Counted from the first letter of the stretch, positions 8,627-17,560 are shown. The stretch is DNA of 35,138 nt from an uncultured Prevotellaceae bacterium (GCA_937902455.1 CALELI010000061.1:1-35138), one strand, 5' to 3'. A program made the numbers and translations. Notes: generated by a model from the sequence alone, not told the origin.

Positions 8627-9110
8627 CAAGATATTTCTGCTGTTTACCTGTATCTTGTTTGCAGGATGTACGGGAACGTGCATCTACACAGATTATCAAG
8701 ATATACGCAGTAACGAATGGGGTGTGGATGACACACTCTGTTTCGAACTGCCTCGGATGGATTGTCCCTCGGTGGTATCTCCGACTGTGATGGTCAGGAT
8801 CAACGACAATTACAGGCATAACCGCCTCAACATGCTCGTGGAACTCGTGGCTGAAAAAGTAGTGACACAGGACACCCTCTCCATCGAACTGTTCAGCAAA
8901 TCGGGGAAATCACAGGGAAAGGGGCTCGTACATCCTGAATCGGTAGTTCATCTTCCCGAGATACCACTCGACACCATCAACTACACATATCGCATACGCA
9001 GCCTTATGACCGACAGCGTAACTGCCGGAGTGTCAAGCATCGGAATCCGTATTGACAAATCAGTAGAAGAAATAATAAGCGAAGAGGATGGCAGCGATGA
9101 TGCCGAATAG
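8619..9110 (+). CDS. gldH: Gliding-motility-type lipoprotein GldH
   Basis: From the GTG at 8619 the product is 163 residues with a short signal peptide and lipobox LFAGC (lipidated Cys near residue 16). The body matches the GldH pattern: YTDYQDIRSNEW near the N-terminus, DNYRHNRLNMLVELV in the middle, DTLSIELF, and SSIGIRI at the end. GldH is required for gliding in Flavobacterium but is conserved in non-gliding Bacteroidales, where its role is unclear. The longer in-frame ORF from 8469 is rejected because it would run through ricT in another frame and bury the signal peptide. The 3' end overlaps the SpmAB gene by 51 bp tail-to-tail. Confidence 0.8.
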   Translation: MNNKIFLLFTCILFAGCTGTCIYTDYQDIRSNEWGVDDTLCFELPRMDCPSVVSPTVMVRINDNYRHNRLNMLVELVAEKVVTQDTLSIELFSKSGKSQGKGLVHPESVVHLPEIPLDTINYTYRIRSLMTDSVTAGVSSIGIRIDKSVEEIISEEDGSDDAE

Positions 9111-10292
9111 GTCAGCAAGCAATCCGCAACCTACAGAATAACGATACTTCTTTATACCTACACTTCCGAAATAGATAGTAAGAATGTAGAATGTCGTGTC
9201 GGTACTGCCCTGGAATATACAAGCCAGGTGACCGACGAAAGAGTCTGGTCCGTAAGTCGACATCGCCTCCAGCATCATTCCCCTGGCACCACTTCCGTTC
9301 AGAGGTTTCAGCAGCGCAACAGGAAGGGCACCGGTAAAGTCGCTGTTGATTCCACATAGTTTTACAACATAGGAAATACCTTCCTGAACCCATCCCAGAG
9401 CTCCAGAAGCCTTGAATACACCTATAGCGGCAAGGATGGCAACAACATAAGGAATGAGAGATACTGCAACCTTGAATCCGCCCTTTGCTCCTTCAATGAA
9501 CGACTCGTAGACATTAATCTTCTTGCAGAACCCGTACATCACGAAAAGGGCAATGGCACCGAGAATCAGACAACTGGTAAGCACCCTGCAGAATGCCTGG
9601 ACCTCATCATTAGTCATTCCGTTCATCACCCAGAAGAAACCTCCAATCAAGGCAATGATTCCCAGGAACAGTCCGATAAGTGCCGGCTTGAATACATTTA
9701 TCCTCTGCCAGAGCGCACAGACAAGAACTCCCAACGTGGTGGATGTAGCCGTCACGAGAAGAAGTGGAACAAACACATCAGTAGGGTCGACAGCCCCAGC
9801 CTTCGAACGGTAGGCCATGATGCTTACTGGAATGATGGTCAGTCCTGCCGTGTTCATCACGAGGAACATAATCATCGGATTGCTCGCCGTGTCCTTCTTT
9901 GGATTTATAGACTGCAGTTCCTGCATTGCCTTGAGTCCCATAGGAGTAGCGGCATTGTCAAGACCGAGCATATTGGCCGATATATTCATGAATATTGCGC
10001 CCAAGGCTGGATGGTCTTTCGGAATGTCAGGGAAGAGTTTTGTCAGGACAGGAGAAAGGAACCTCGCCAGACGGTTCACCATGCCGCTGTCCTCGCCGAT
10101 TTTCAGGAGTCCCATCCAGAAAGTCAGCATGCCGGTAAGTCCCAAAGTCATCTCGAACGCCATGTTCGCCATGTCGAAAGTGGCATCCATCATGGCTGGC
10201 ATAGTTTCGGTATCTCCAAGGAAACAGAGGCGGATAAGACCGACCACGATTCCTATAATGAAGAGTGCAATCCAAATATAGTTAAGTGTCAT
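9060..10292 (-). CDS. SpmA/SpmB-like nucleoside-recognition (Gate) domain membrane protein
   Basis: The 410-residue, highly hydrophobic protein has about ten possible membrane segments. Two Gate domains (Pfam nucleoside recognition) can be seen: the first around TLGLTGMLTFWMGLLKIGEDSG and NMLGLDNAATPMGLKAMQEL, the second around SLIPYVVAILAAIGVFKASGA with LLKPLNGSGARGMMLEAM. These correspond to SpmA and SpmB of spore formers fused in one chain, the usual form in Bacteroidetes. Function is unknown here; a transporter role is plausible. The start is ATG at 10290-10292, one or a few nt after the predicted transcription start. An upstream in-frame start at 10340 is rejected because it precedes the promoter. 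Confidence 0.88.
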   Translation of the reverse strand: MTLNYIWIALFIIGIVVGLIRLCFLGDTETMPAMMDATFDMANMAFEMTLGLTGMLTFWMGLLKIGEDSGMVNRLARFLSPVLTKLFPDIPKDHPALGAIFMNISANMLGLDNAATPMGLKAMQELQSINPKKDTASNPMIMFLVMNTAGLTIIPVSIMAYRSKAGAVDPTDVFVPLLLVTATSTTLGVLVCALWQRINVFKPALIGLFLGIIALIGGFFWVMNGMTNDEVQAFCRVLTSCLILGAIALFVMYGFCKKINVYESFIEGAKGGFKVAVSLIPYVVAILAAIGVFKASGALGWVQEGISYVVKLCGINSDFTGALPVALLKPLNGSGARGMMLEAMSTYGPDSFVGHLACIFQGSTDTTFYILTIYFGSVGIKKYRYSVGCGLLADLFGIIAAILFAYYFFY

Positions 10293-10300
10293 AATGAACA

Positions 10301-10332
10301 CAAAGGTAAATCTTTTTTTGCTCCTGACCAAA
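10301..10332 (-). promoter_or_regulatory. SpmAB gene promoter, leaderless start
   Basis: On the minus strand TTTG (10332-10329), 20 bp, TACCTTTG (10308-10301) is a full consensus match. The ATG at 10292 follows the -7 box by 8 nt, so the mRNA leader should be no more than about 3 nt. Confidence 0.8.
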
Positions 10333-10395
10333 AAAATCATGAATTATGCTCCGAGTTTTGCACACTTGAACACCTTTAATAAAAAAATAACGCGT

Positions 10396-10423
10396 GAAGA
10401 ATTATGAATTGTGAATTATTTTG
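10396..10423. repeat. Heptamer microrepeat (4 units)
   Basis: GAAGAAT, TATGAAT, TGTGAAT, TATTTTG run in register directly up to the TATCTTTG box of the LptF/G gene. Confidence 0.55.
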
Positions 10424-10431
10424 TATCTTTG
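10424..10431 (+). promoter_or_regulatory. lptF/G -7 promoter box, leaderless start
   Basis: TATCTTTG matches TAnnTTTG; the ATG at 10440 follows 8 nt later, so the leader would be about 2-4 nt. No TTTG at -33. Confidence 0.6.
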
Positions 10432-10439
10432 CACTCAAT

Positions 10440-12299
10440 ATGCGCATATTCAAAAGACTGGATACTTTTGTGCTGAGGAACTTCCTCTTGCTGTTTGCAG
10501 GTACATTCTGTATCTGCATGTTTGCGGTAATGATGCAGTTCTTCTGGAAGTATGTCGATGAAGTGGTGGGTAAAGGACTGGACATATGGACAATAATGAA
10601 ATTCTTCTACTATGCTGCAGGAACCCTCGTTTCCATGGCCCTCCCACTTGCCATCCTACTTGCTTCCCTCATCTCCTTCGGCAACATGGGTGAACGGCTC
10701 GAACTGCTATCCATAAAGGCTGCCGGTATTTCGCTCATTCGTACCCTCAGGCCGCTCATCATCCTCATGATAGTATTCTCAGGCGTGTCGTTCGTCTTCC
10801 AGAACAACATTGCTCCGAGTGCCGAACTGAAGATGATGCAAATGCTATGGTCCATGCGCCAGAAGTCGCCAGAACTGGATATTCCTGAAAGCACATTCTA
10901 TTCCGGAATCGACGGACTGAATCTCTTTGTCCACAAGAAGAACAAGGAAACAGGTATGCTCTATTCCATGATGATCTACGATATGCGTCAGGGAGTCCAC
11001 AATGCCCACATACTATTGTCTGACTCCGGATATCTCGAGACGAGTGCCGACAAGAAATATCTGCTTCTCCACATGTTCAGCGGGGAACAGTTCGAGAACC
11101 TTCCATCAGGAACACTGGGCACTCAGAACATCCCTTACCGCCGCGAGACATTCGTGGAGAAACACTTCCTCATTGACTTCGACATGAACCTCAACATGAT
11201 TGACGCAGAGGACTTCTCCCGTTCAGCATCGACAAAGAATATCAGCGAGGTGCTCGTAGGTATCGACACACTTGAACAACAATGCGACAGTATTGGTCGT
11301 TCTCTCTATGAAGGCGAGAAGCTGCGCACACTCTATATTCCATCGCTCGAGAGGAGCGAAGAGGCATCAACATCTCTCAACCCTATCTCAGCAAAGAAGC
11401 AAGCCATTACGAACGATAAGTCTGCAAAGGTTCCCGCAATGGTTGAAATCGACAGTATCTTCAGCCATCTCACACCTAACGAAAAAAATGGAGTCATACA
11501 GAACGCCCTGCAGAAAATACAGATGCAGCAACAGGAACTCGACTGGTCGACCGGCTATCTTCAGGACAACGAACGACTTCTCCGAAGATATCGCATACAG
11601 TTCTGGCAAATCATAGCTATGTCCCTATCCTGCCTCGTATTCTTCTTCGTGGGAGCACCACTCGGAGCAATCATACGTAAGGGAGGACTCGGAATGCCGA
11701 CTGTAGTCGCCGTACTTGTGTTCATCCTCTATCTCATGATCAATACCAGTGGAGTGAAACTCGCTCGCGAAGGAAGTATCCCTGCTTGGCTGGGAGTATG
11801 GGGAAGCACCATCGTACTCGCTCCTCTCGGAGCATTCCTGACCGTGAAGTCCAATAACGACTCAGTGGTCTTCAACATGGACTCCTATGTCATCTTCTTC
11901 CGCAAGTTGCTCGGCATACCTGTCAAGCGCCACATATCGCGGAAGGAAGTGATTATCAACGACCCAGACTACAGCAAGATGTACACCCAGATTCATGTTC
12001 TCGAAAGGGAAGCAAGGACATATCGCTCGTCCCACAAGAGACTGTGGCCACATCAGCAGCTGTGGCAAATAGTGACTAACAGGCACGATAACGAACTCGA
12101 ACAGATAAGTCAGCATCTTGAAGCATGTGTGGAAGAATTATCGAACAGCAAGGACCGTCAGATTCTCTATGTCCTCAATGAATTCCCGGCCATCAATCTA
12201 GCACCTCGTTTCCGCAACAGGGCCCGTCGTGACTGCCGTACCGTAGCACATGTCTGCAAGAAGATAACCGACCAAATAGAAAAGATACAGAATGGATAA
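10440..12299 (+). CDS. LptF/LptG family lipopolysaccharide export permease
   Basis: The 619-residue protein (start MRIFKRLDTFVLRNFLLLF) is a YjgP/YjgQ-type permease. Membrane segments are visible near residues 12-35, 55-85 and 100-125, then a long periplasmic jellyroll region, then a cluster near 395-480 (IAMSLSCLVFFFVGAPLGAIIRKGGLG, with the family GAPLG..RkGG motif). In Gram-negative bacteria LptF and LptG form the transmembrane part of the LptB2FG transporter that extracts lipopolysaccharide. About 140 C-terminal residues form a hydrophilic extension with several basic helices. The start at 10440 is chosen over 10404 because the promoter lies between them. The TAA overlaps the ribBA ATG by 8 nt. 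Confidence 0.88.
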   Translation: MRIFKRLDTFVLRNFLLLFAGTFCICMFAVMMQFFWKYVDEVVGKGLDIWTIMKFFYYAAGTLVSMALPLAILLASLISFGNMGERLELLSIKAAGISLIRTLRPLIILMIVFSGVSFVFQNNIAPSAELKMMQMLWSMRQKSPELDIPESTFYSGIDGLNLFVHKKNKETGMLYSMMIYDMRQGVHNAHILLSDSGYLETSADKKYLLLHMFSGEQFENLPSGTLGTQNIPYRRETFVEKHFLIDFDMNLNMIDAEDFSRSASTKNISEVLVGIDTLEQQCDSIGRSLYEGEKLRTLYIPSLERSEEASTSLNPISAKKQAITNDKSAKVPAMVEIDSIFSHLTPNEKNGVIQNALQKIQMQQQELDWSTGYLQDNERLLRRYRIQFWQIIAMSLSCLVFFFVGAPLGAIIRKGGLGMPTVVAVLVFILYLMINTSGVKLAREGSIPAWLGVWGSTIVLAPLGAFLTVKSNNDSVVFNMDSYVIFFRKLLGIPVKRHISRKEVIINDPDYSKMYTQIHVLEREARTYRSSHKRLWPHQQLWQIVTNRHDNELEQISQHLEACVEELSNSKDRQILYVLNEFPAINLAPRFRNRARRDCRTVAHVCKKITDQIEKIQNG

Positions 12300-13506
12300 A
12301 GACACTGAGAAAATATTTTGCAGCATAGAAGAGGCTGTCGAGGATTTCCGTCAGGGTAAGATGGTCATCGTGGTTGATGATGAAGACCGCGAGAACGAAG
12401 GCGACTTCATCACACCAGCCGAACTCATCACCCCAGAGAAGGTGAATTTCATGCTGAAGGAAGGACGTGGAGTGCTGTGCGCCCCTATCACCATGTCCCG
12501 CGCAAAGGAACTTGAACTCGACCATCAGGTAGATAACAACACCTCTATGCTGGGAACACCTTTCACAGTCACAGTCGACAAGATTGAAGGTTGCACCACA
12601 GGAGTATCTGCATCCGACCGTGCCGCCACCATCAAGGCACTCGCCGACCCAGCATCCACGCCGAAGACCTTCGGCCGTCCGGGACACATCAATCCACTCT
12701 ATGCTCAGGACAACGGAGTCATCCGCCGTGCCGGACACACAGAGGCAGCCATTGACCTTGCACGACTTGCAGGGATGAACCCTGCCGCAGCACTCATCGA
12801 GATTCTCAATCCCGACGGAACAATGGCCAGACTACCCGAACTGAAGGCAAAGGCCCAGCAATTTGGAATGAAACTCATTCAGATCAAGGACATCATAGCC
12901 TATCGTCTCTGCAAGGAATCACTTATAGAGAGAGGAGTAGAGGCAGACCTCCCTACTGACTACGGACATTTCCGTATCATTCCGTACCGCCAAAAGAACG
13001 GACTTGAACATGTTGCACTCATCAAGGGTACATGGGAAAAAGATGAGCCAGTACTAGTCAGGATGCACTCTTCCTGCGCTACAGGCGATATCTTTGCATC
13101 ACGCCGATGCGACTGCGGCGAACAGCTCCACAAATCCATGCAACTCATTGAGAAGACTGGCAAGGGAGCAGTAGTATATCTCAGTCAGGAAGGACGTGGA
13201 ATCGGTCTGATGAACAAGATAGCAGCCTACAAACTCCAGGAAGAAGGACTTGACACCGTCGATGCCAACATCCATCTCGGATTCAAGCCCGACCTGCGGG
13301 ACTACGGAGTAGGAGCACAGATCCTGAGAGACCTTGGCATCAGTAAGATCCGTCTGCTCACCAACAACCCAGTCAAGCGAGTAGGACTCGAGGGCTACGG
13401 ACTGGAAATAGTGGAAAACGTCCCTATCGAAGTCACACCAAACGAATACAACGAGAAATATCTCCGCACGAAGAAAGACCGCATGGGACATACACTACAT
13501 TTATAA
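12292..13506 (+). CDS. ribBA: Bifunctional riboflavin synthesis enzyme RibBA
   Basis: The 404-residue protein joins DHBP synthase (residues 1 to about 200, with DDEDRENEGD at 29-38 for metal and substrate binding) and GTP cyclohydrolase II (about 205-404). The second domain has the zinc cysteines in SSCATGDIFASRRCDC and the motif SQEGRGIGL. It makes 3,4-dihydroxy-2-butanone 4-phosphate from ribulose 5-phosphate and opens GTP, the two entry steps to riboflavin. Both domains look complete. It is translationally coupled to the LptF/G gene by an ATGGATAA overlap. No FMN riboswitch precedes it. Confidence 0.96.
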   Translation: MDKDTEKIFCSIEEAVEDFRQGKMVIVVDDEDRENEGDFITPAELITPEKVNFMLKEGRGVLCAPITMSRAKELELDHQVDNNTSMLGTPFTVTVDKIEGCTTGVSASDRAATIKALADPASTPKTFGRPGHINPLYAQDNGVIRRAGHTEAAIDLARLAGMNPAAALIEILNPDGTMARLPELKAKAQQFGMKLIQIKDIIAYRLCKESLIERGVEADLPTDYGHFRIIPYRQKNGLEHVALIKGTWEKDEPVLVRMHSSCATGDIFASRRCDCGEQLHKSMQLIEKTGKGAVVYLSQEGRGIGLMNKIAAYKLQEEGLDTVDANIHLGFKPDLRDYGVGAQILRDLGISKIRLLTNNPVKRVGLEGYGLEIVENVPIEVTPNEYNEKYLRTKKDRMGHTLHL

Positions 13507-13560
13507 TTGACAATTGATAACTTATAATTAATTTTTAACTGTTAACTGATAACTGTTAAC
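13505..13560. repeat. Heptamer microrepeat spacer (8 units)
   Basis: Eight units in register: AATTGAC, AATTGAT, AACTTAT, AATTAAT, TTTTAAC, TGTTAAC, TGATAAC, TGTTAAC. It joins the ribBA stop to the region just before the aminotransferase start. Confidence 0.85.
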
Positions 13561-13574
13561 ACTCAAATTCAGAT

Positions 13575-14774
13575 ATGGAACTTTCAAACCGACTCCGCAA
13601 CCTGCAACCATCAGCCACTTTGGCCATGTCGCAGAAGAGCAGTGAACTGCAAGCACAAGGTATCGACATTATCAACATGAGTGTCGGCGAACCTGATTTC
13701 AACACTCCAGACCACATAAAGGAAGCTGCCAAGAAGGCAATTGACGACAACTTCAGCCGTTACAGTCCTGTGCCAGGCTATCCTGCACTCAAGAACGCCA
13801 TCGTGAAGAAGCTCAGGGAAGAGAACGGCCTCGACTATTCTCCATCACAGATACTCGTTTCCAGCGGTGCCAAGCAATCAGTATGCAACACCGTACTGGT
13901 TCTTGCCGGTCCTGGCGACGAAGTGATAATCCCTGCACCTTACTGGGTCAGTTACCCACAGATGGCACTCCTTGCCGAAGCCACCCCGGTATTCATAGAG
14001 GCTGGCATTGAGCAGAACTTCAAGATTACTCCTCAGCAACTCGAGGATGCCATCACCCCAAAGACAAAGGTTCTCATCCTCTGCTCCCCATCCAATCCTA
14101 CAGGCTCAGTCTACAGCCGTGAGGAACTGGAAGGACTGAAGGATGTTCTCCTCCGACACGAGAACGTCATTGTCATCGCTGACGAAATCTACGAACATAT
14201 CAACTACATCGGACACCACGAGTCAATCGCACAGTTCCCGGAACTCCGCGACCGAGTTGTCATCGTCAACGGAGTGTCCAAGGCCTATGCCATGACAGGA
14301 TGGAGAATCGGATTCATTGCTGCTCCGGAATGGGTAGTGAAAGGCTGCAACAAACTTCAGGGACAGTACACAAGTGGACCATGCAGTGTCAGCCAGAAAG
14401 CTGCACAGGCTGCATACGAAGGCAGTCAGGACTGCGTGGAAGAGATGCGCCGTGCCTTCGAGAGAAGGAAAGACCTCATCGTTGGACTCATCCGCGATAT
14501 TCCAGGGCTTGAGGTCAACAACCCTCAGGGAGCATTTTATGTATTTCCTAAATGTTCAAGTTACTTTGGCAAAAGATGCGTAGTCGAAGGACAGGAATGG
14601 GCAATCAACAACTCAACCGATTTTGCCATGTATCTCCTTCAAGTTGGCCATGTAGCCAGTGTCGGCGGTGATGCATTCGGAAGTCCGGAGTGTTTCCGTC
14701 TCAGCTACGCCACCAGCGACAGCAACATCATAGAGGCATGTCGAAGAATCAAGGAGTGCTTATCAAAATTCTGA
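13575..14774 (+). CDS. Class I PLP aminotransferase (aspartate aminotransferase type Ib)
   Basis: The 399-residue protein is a fold-type I aminotransferase. SVGEPDFNTP is at 36-45, the PLP phosphate region SSGAKQ at 96-101, SNPTG at 173-177, IADEIYEH at 201-208, the Schiff-base lysine K236 in NGVSKAYAMTGWRIG, and the carboxylate-binding Arg in FRLSYA near the C-terminus. The family transfers amino groups between aspartate (often also aromatic amino acids) and 2-oxoglutarate. An extra hydrophilic stretch (SYFGKRCVVEGQEWAINNST) near residue 330 is typical of Bacteroidetes members. It is the last gene of the plus-strand block and is followed by a strong hairpin. Confidence 0.93.
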   Translation: MELSNRLRNLQPSATLAMSQKSSELQAQGIDIINMSVGEPDFNTPDHIKEAAKKAIDDNFSRYSPVPGYPALKNAIVKKLREENGLDYSPSQILVSSGAKQSVCNTVLVLAGPGDEVIIPAPYWVSYPQMALLAEATPVFIEAGIEQNFKITPQQLEDAITPKTKVLILCSPSNPTGSVYSREELEGLKDVLLRHENVIVIADEIYEHINYIGHHESIAQFPELRDRVVIVNGVSKAYAMTGWRIGFIAAPEWVVKGCNKLQGQYTSGPCSVSQKAAQAAYEGSQDCVEEMRRAFERRKDLIVGLIRDIPGLEVNNPQGAFYVFPKCSSYFGKRCVVEGQEWAINNSTDFAMYLLQVGHVASVGGDAFGSPECFRLSYATSDSNIIEACRRIKECLSKF

Positions 14775-14800
14775 TAACGCTTTTATCACGATTAAGGCAG

Positions 14801-14840
14801 AACAAACAAGGGCAGCCAATTGGCTGTCCTTGATTGTTTC
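14801..14840. terminator. Bidirectional terminator between aminotransferase gene and purM
   Basis: CAAGGGCAGCC (14807-14817), loop AATT, GGCTGTCCTTG (14822-14832) form an 11-bp stem with one G-T pair, flanked by AACAAA and ATTGTTT. The A- and T-rich flanks on both sides suit termination of both converging transcripts. Confidence 0.75.
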
Positions 14841-14865
14841 TAAAGGTACATAGAGTATTCTGGTA

Positions 14866-15870
14866 CTACGAAATCAGAACATTCTTGTCACCCTTGACAA
14901 TCCTGCCGATTACAGAGGCTTTCTCGCCATGGGACTGGAGGATGGTAATGGCTTTCTGGGCCTCGGACTCAGGAAGTACTACAACCATGCCGATTCCCAT
15001 ATTAAAGATGTTGAACATCTCGCGGTGAGGGATATTTCCTTTCTCTTCAAGGAAACGGAATACTGGGAGTATCTCCCAACTGCCTTCCTGAATCTCGACT
15101 GCCTGCCCGTCATGGAGCACTCGAGGGATGTTCTCGTCAAATCCACCTCCAGTGATGTGACAGATAGCATGAACGTCGGTGTTGTGGATGACATCAAGCA
15201 CTTGCCTGACATAAATCTTGGTAGGTGTGAGCAACCAGCGCAGTATCTCTTCATCGTCCATGAGATTGTTGTCGGCAAGAATCTTGCGTACAAGACTGAA
15301 TCCATTACTATGGACTCCTGAAGATGCAATTCCCACAAGTACATCACCTTCTGTGACCTTGCTTCCGTCAATGAGTTTGCTCTTCTCCACCACTCCAGTA
15401 GTATAGCCTGCTATGTCGTATTCTCCGTCGGAGTACATTCCAGGCATCTCTGCGGTCTCACCTCCCACAAGAGCACAGCCGGCCTGACGACAACCTTCTG
15501 CAACTCCGCTGACTATGGCCTCGACCTTCTCGGGGATGTTATGGCCGATAGCCACATAGTCGAGGAAGATAAGTGGTTCTGCTCCCTGTGCCAGGACATC
15601 GTTGACGCACATTGCGACTGCATCGATACCGATGGTATCGTGCTTGTCAAGACGGAAAGCAAGCTTAAGTTTCGTACCTACTCCATCTGTTCCACTAACG
15701 AGTACTGGTTCCTTGACTCCAAGGGCACTGAGGTCAAACATTCCTCCAAAGGAACCGATGCCACCCATGCTGCCCTTGCGCATTGTGCTGTTCACATGTT
15801 GCTTGATACGACTTACTACTTCATATCCTGCTTCGAGATTCACTCCCGCCTTTTCGTAACTTATTGCCAT
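14866..15870 (-). CDS. purM: Phosphoribosylformylglycinamidine cyclo-ligase (AIR synthase)
   Basis: The 334-residue protein has the PurM signatures: GSFGGMF near residue 40, SGTDGVGTKLKLA near 59-71, CVNDVLAQGAEPLIFLDY, GGETAEMPGMY, and HITGGGFDENIPR. It converts FGAM to AIR with ATP in purine synthesis. It is the last gene of the long minus-strand nucleotide run. Its ATG lies 12 nt beyond the inner end of MITE-like copy A; without that insertion purF and purM would be about 9 nt apart. Confidence 0.97.
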   Translation of the reverse strand: MAISYEKAGVNLEAGYEVVSRIKQHVNSTMRKGSMGGIGSFGGMFDLSALGVKEPVLVSGTDGVGTKLKLAFRLDKHDTIGIDAVAMCVNDVLAQGAEPLIFLDYVAIGHNIPEKVEAIVSGVAEGCRQAGCALVGGETAEMPGMYSDGEYDIAGYTTGVVEKSKLIDGSKVTEGDVLVGIASSGVHSNGFSLVRKILADNNLMDDEEILRWLLTPTKIYVRQVLDVIHNTDVHAICHITGGGFDENIPRVLHDGQAVEIQEGSWEILPVFRFLEEKGNIPHREMFNIFNMGIGMVVVLPESEAQKAITILQSHGEKASVIGRIVKGDKNVLIS

Positions 15871-15882
15871 AATGTAATTTTA

Positions 15883-16081
15883 GGTGGGTTCTATAAATTC
15901 ATTTCTTGCGATTTTGAGGTTTGTTCCGAGCAGATTGCTGTGCGGAAGGAAGGAGTGATGCGGGCATCATGACTGACTGACAAGCAGCAAGATGCCGAAA
16001 CAAAACCAAAAGGGCTGAAAAGAACGATATCACCCATATTTGAAAAATTATTACTTATTCGGTGAATTTATAGAACCCACC
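15883..16081 (-). mobile_element. MITE-like palindromic element, copy A (purF-purM junction)
   Basis: The element is 199 bp with 19-bp perfect terminal inverted repeats (GGTGGGTTCTATAAATTCA and its complement), flanked by TTTA on both sides (15879-15882 and 16082-16085), a probable 4-bp target duplication. Inside are paired arms: GGTTTGTT/AACAAAACC, TTGCTG/CAGCAA and a central TGATGC-GG-GCATCA. The right-hand duplication holds the purF stop codon. No ORF is present. A diverged second copy lies at 25591-25791 in the same orientation. Confidence 0.8.
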
Positions 16082-16082
16082 T

Positions 16083-17474
16083 TTAATTAATGTCTCCTAT
16101 TGTCTCTATTCCCTCCTGATTGTAGAGCGATGTAGGGTATTCGCCAGTGAAGCAAGCCAGACAGAGTTCGGAACATCCGAAAGTGGATGCTGTGGTTGAC
16201 TCTGGGGACAGGTATCCGAGTGAATCGGCCTGTATACACTCACAGGCTTCCTCGAGTGTGCGGTTTGAGCAGAGGAGTTCTTCGTATGTAGATGTGTCGA
16301 CTCCGTAGAAACACGGATGTTTCATCATAGGACTGGCTATGCGCACATGAATTTCCTTTGCACCTGCATCACGGAGAAGCTTGACTATCTGCAAGGAGGT
16401 AGTTCCACGTACAATCGAGTCATCGATGAGTGCTATGCGCTTGTCCTTCACGATACTTCTCACAGCCGAGAGTTTCATCTTAACTCCACGTTCGCGCATT
16501 GCCTGTGACGGCTGGATGAAGGTACGGCCAACATAGCGGTTCTTTATAAGTCCCATCTCGTATGGAAGTCCGCTCTCCTCAGCATAACCCATGGCTGCTG
16601 AGAGACTGGAATCGGGAACTCCGACCACTATGTCGACATCTGCAGGACATTCGCGGAAGAGTCGGCGACCAGCCTCCTTGCGGAATGCATGGACATTGCA
16701 TCCGTCTATGTCGCTGTCAGGACGGGCAAGGTAGATATATTCCATTGCACACATCTTGTGACGCTGGAACTGCGAATAACGACGTGAACGCAGTCCCTTG
16801 TCGTCAATGGTGACCACCTCACCTGGTTCGATGTCACGCACAAACTCTGCTCCCATCAGGTCAAACGAACAACTCTCGCTGCTGACCACATAGGCATCGC
16901 CCATACGTCCGAGAGCAAGAGGCTTGATACCATACTTGTCACGACAGGCGTAGATGCGGTTCTGGGTCATGATGAGGAAGGCGAATCCTCCTTCCATCAT
17001 GTTGAGTGCATCGATGATGGTGAATATTCGTGGCTCGTTGCCATCCTTCTTGATGAGATGTGCAAGCAGTTCGCTTTCAGTTCCCGTCTGGAGCAGGTTA
17101 CCTCGATTCTCGAGATAGTCGGTAATCAGGCTGGAATTGACCAGACTACCGTCACAACATACGGCGAAGTCACCAGTACGATGACGGAAATAGAGAGGTT
17201 GCACATCATTGAGACTGGCATTGCCCGAGGCACGGAGCCCCTTGCCGGAACTGGTGTAACGCACATTGCCGAGACCCATATTTCCCTTCAGGGTAGCGAG
17301 ATTGTCCTTCGTGAAGACATCGCTGATGAGTCCCTTACCGCTGAGCCGGTGACCGTTACCTTTGTCGAATGTGACAATTCCGGCTCCTTCCTGTCCTCTG
17401 TGCTGGAGGGCATGAAGTCCATAATAGATTATCTGTGAGGCATTCTTGATGCCATAAACTCCGAAAACACTCAT
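16083..17474 (-). CDS. purF: Amidophosphoribosyltransferase with degenerate glutaminase domain
   Basis: The 463-residue protein is PurF of the Bacillus (Fe-S) type. The PRPP loop RIALIDDSIVRGTTS is at 346-360, and the cluster cysteines are present in HKMCAMEY (C242), KHPCFYG and GCSELCLACFTGEYP. PurF makes phosphoribosylamine from PRPP. The glutaminase half is abnormal: it starts MSVFGVYG where the family has (propeptide)-CGVFG, so the N-terminal nucleophile Cys1 is absent. The oxyanion Asn is Asp108 (CCDGSLVN), and the Asp that binds the glutamine amino group is Glu133 (TGTESE). Arg72 (NVRY) remains. In-frame stops just upstream rule out a longer start. It may use free ammonia, or a second PurF may exist elsewhere. 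Confidence 0.9.
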   Translation of the reverse strand: MSVFGVYGIKNASQIIYYGLHALQHRGQEGAGIVTFDKGNGHRLSGKGLISDVFTKDNLATLKGNMGLGNVRYTSSGKGLRASGNASLNDVQPLYFRHRTGDFAVCCDGSLVNSSLITDYLENRGNLLQTGTESELLAHLIKKDGNEPRIFTIIDALNMMEGGFAFLIMTQNRIYACRDKYGIKPLALGRMGDAYVVSSESCSFDLMGAEFVRDIEPGEVVTIDDKGLRSRRYSQFQRHKMCAMEYIYLARPDSDIDGCNVHAFRKEAGRRLFRECPADVDIVVGVPDSSLSAAMGYAEESGLPYEMGLIKNRYVGRTFIQPSQAMRERGVKMKLSAVRSIVKDKRIALIDDSIVRGTTSLQIVKLLRDAGAKEIHVRIASPMMKHPCFYGVDTSTYEELLCSNRTLEEACECIQADSLGYLSPESTTASTFGCSELCLACFTGEYPTSLYNQEGIETIGDIN

Positions 17475-17560
17475 TGATGATATTTACTATTTACAGATTA
17501 CTTCGGACACCTCGGTCACTCAGGCGAGCAAGCTCGGAGTCCCATTTACTTTTTGCGCTC

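Noticed and set aside
12292..12300. FMN riboswitch before ribBA
   Set aside because: ribBA overlaps the upstream gene by 8 nt, so there is no leader for one.
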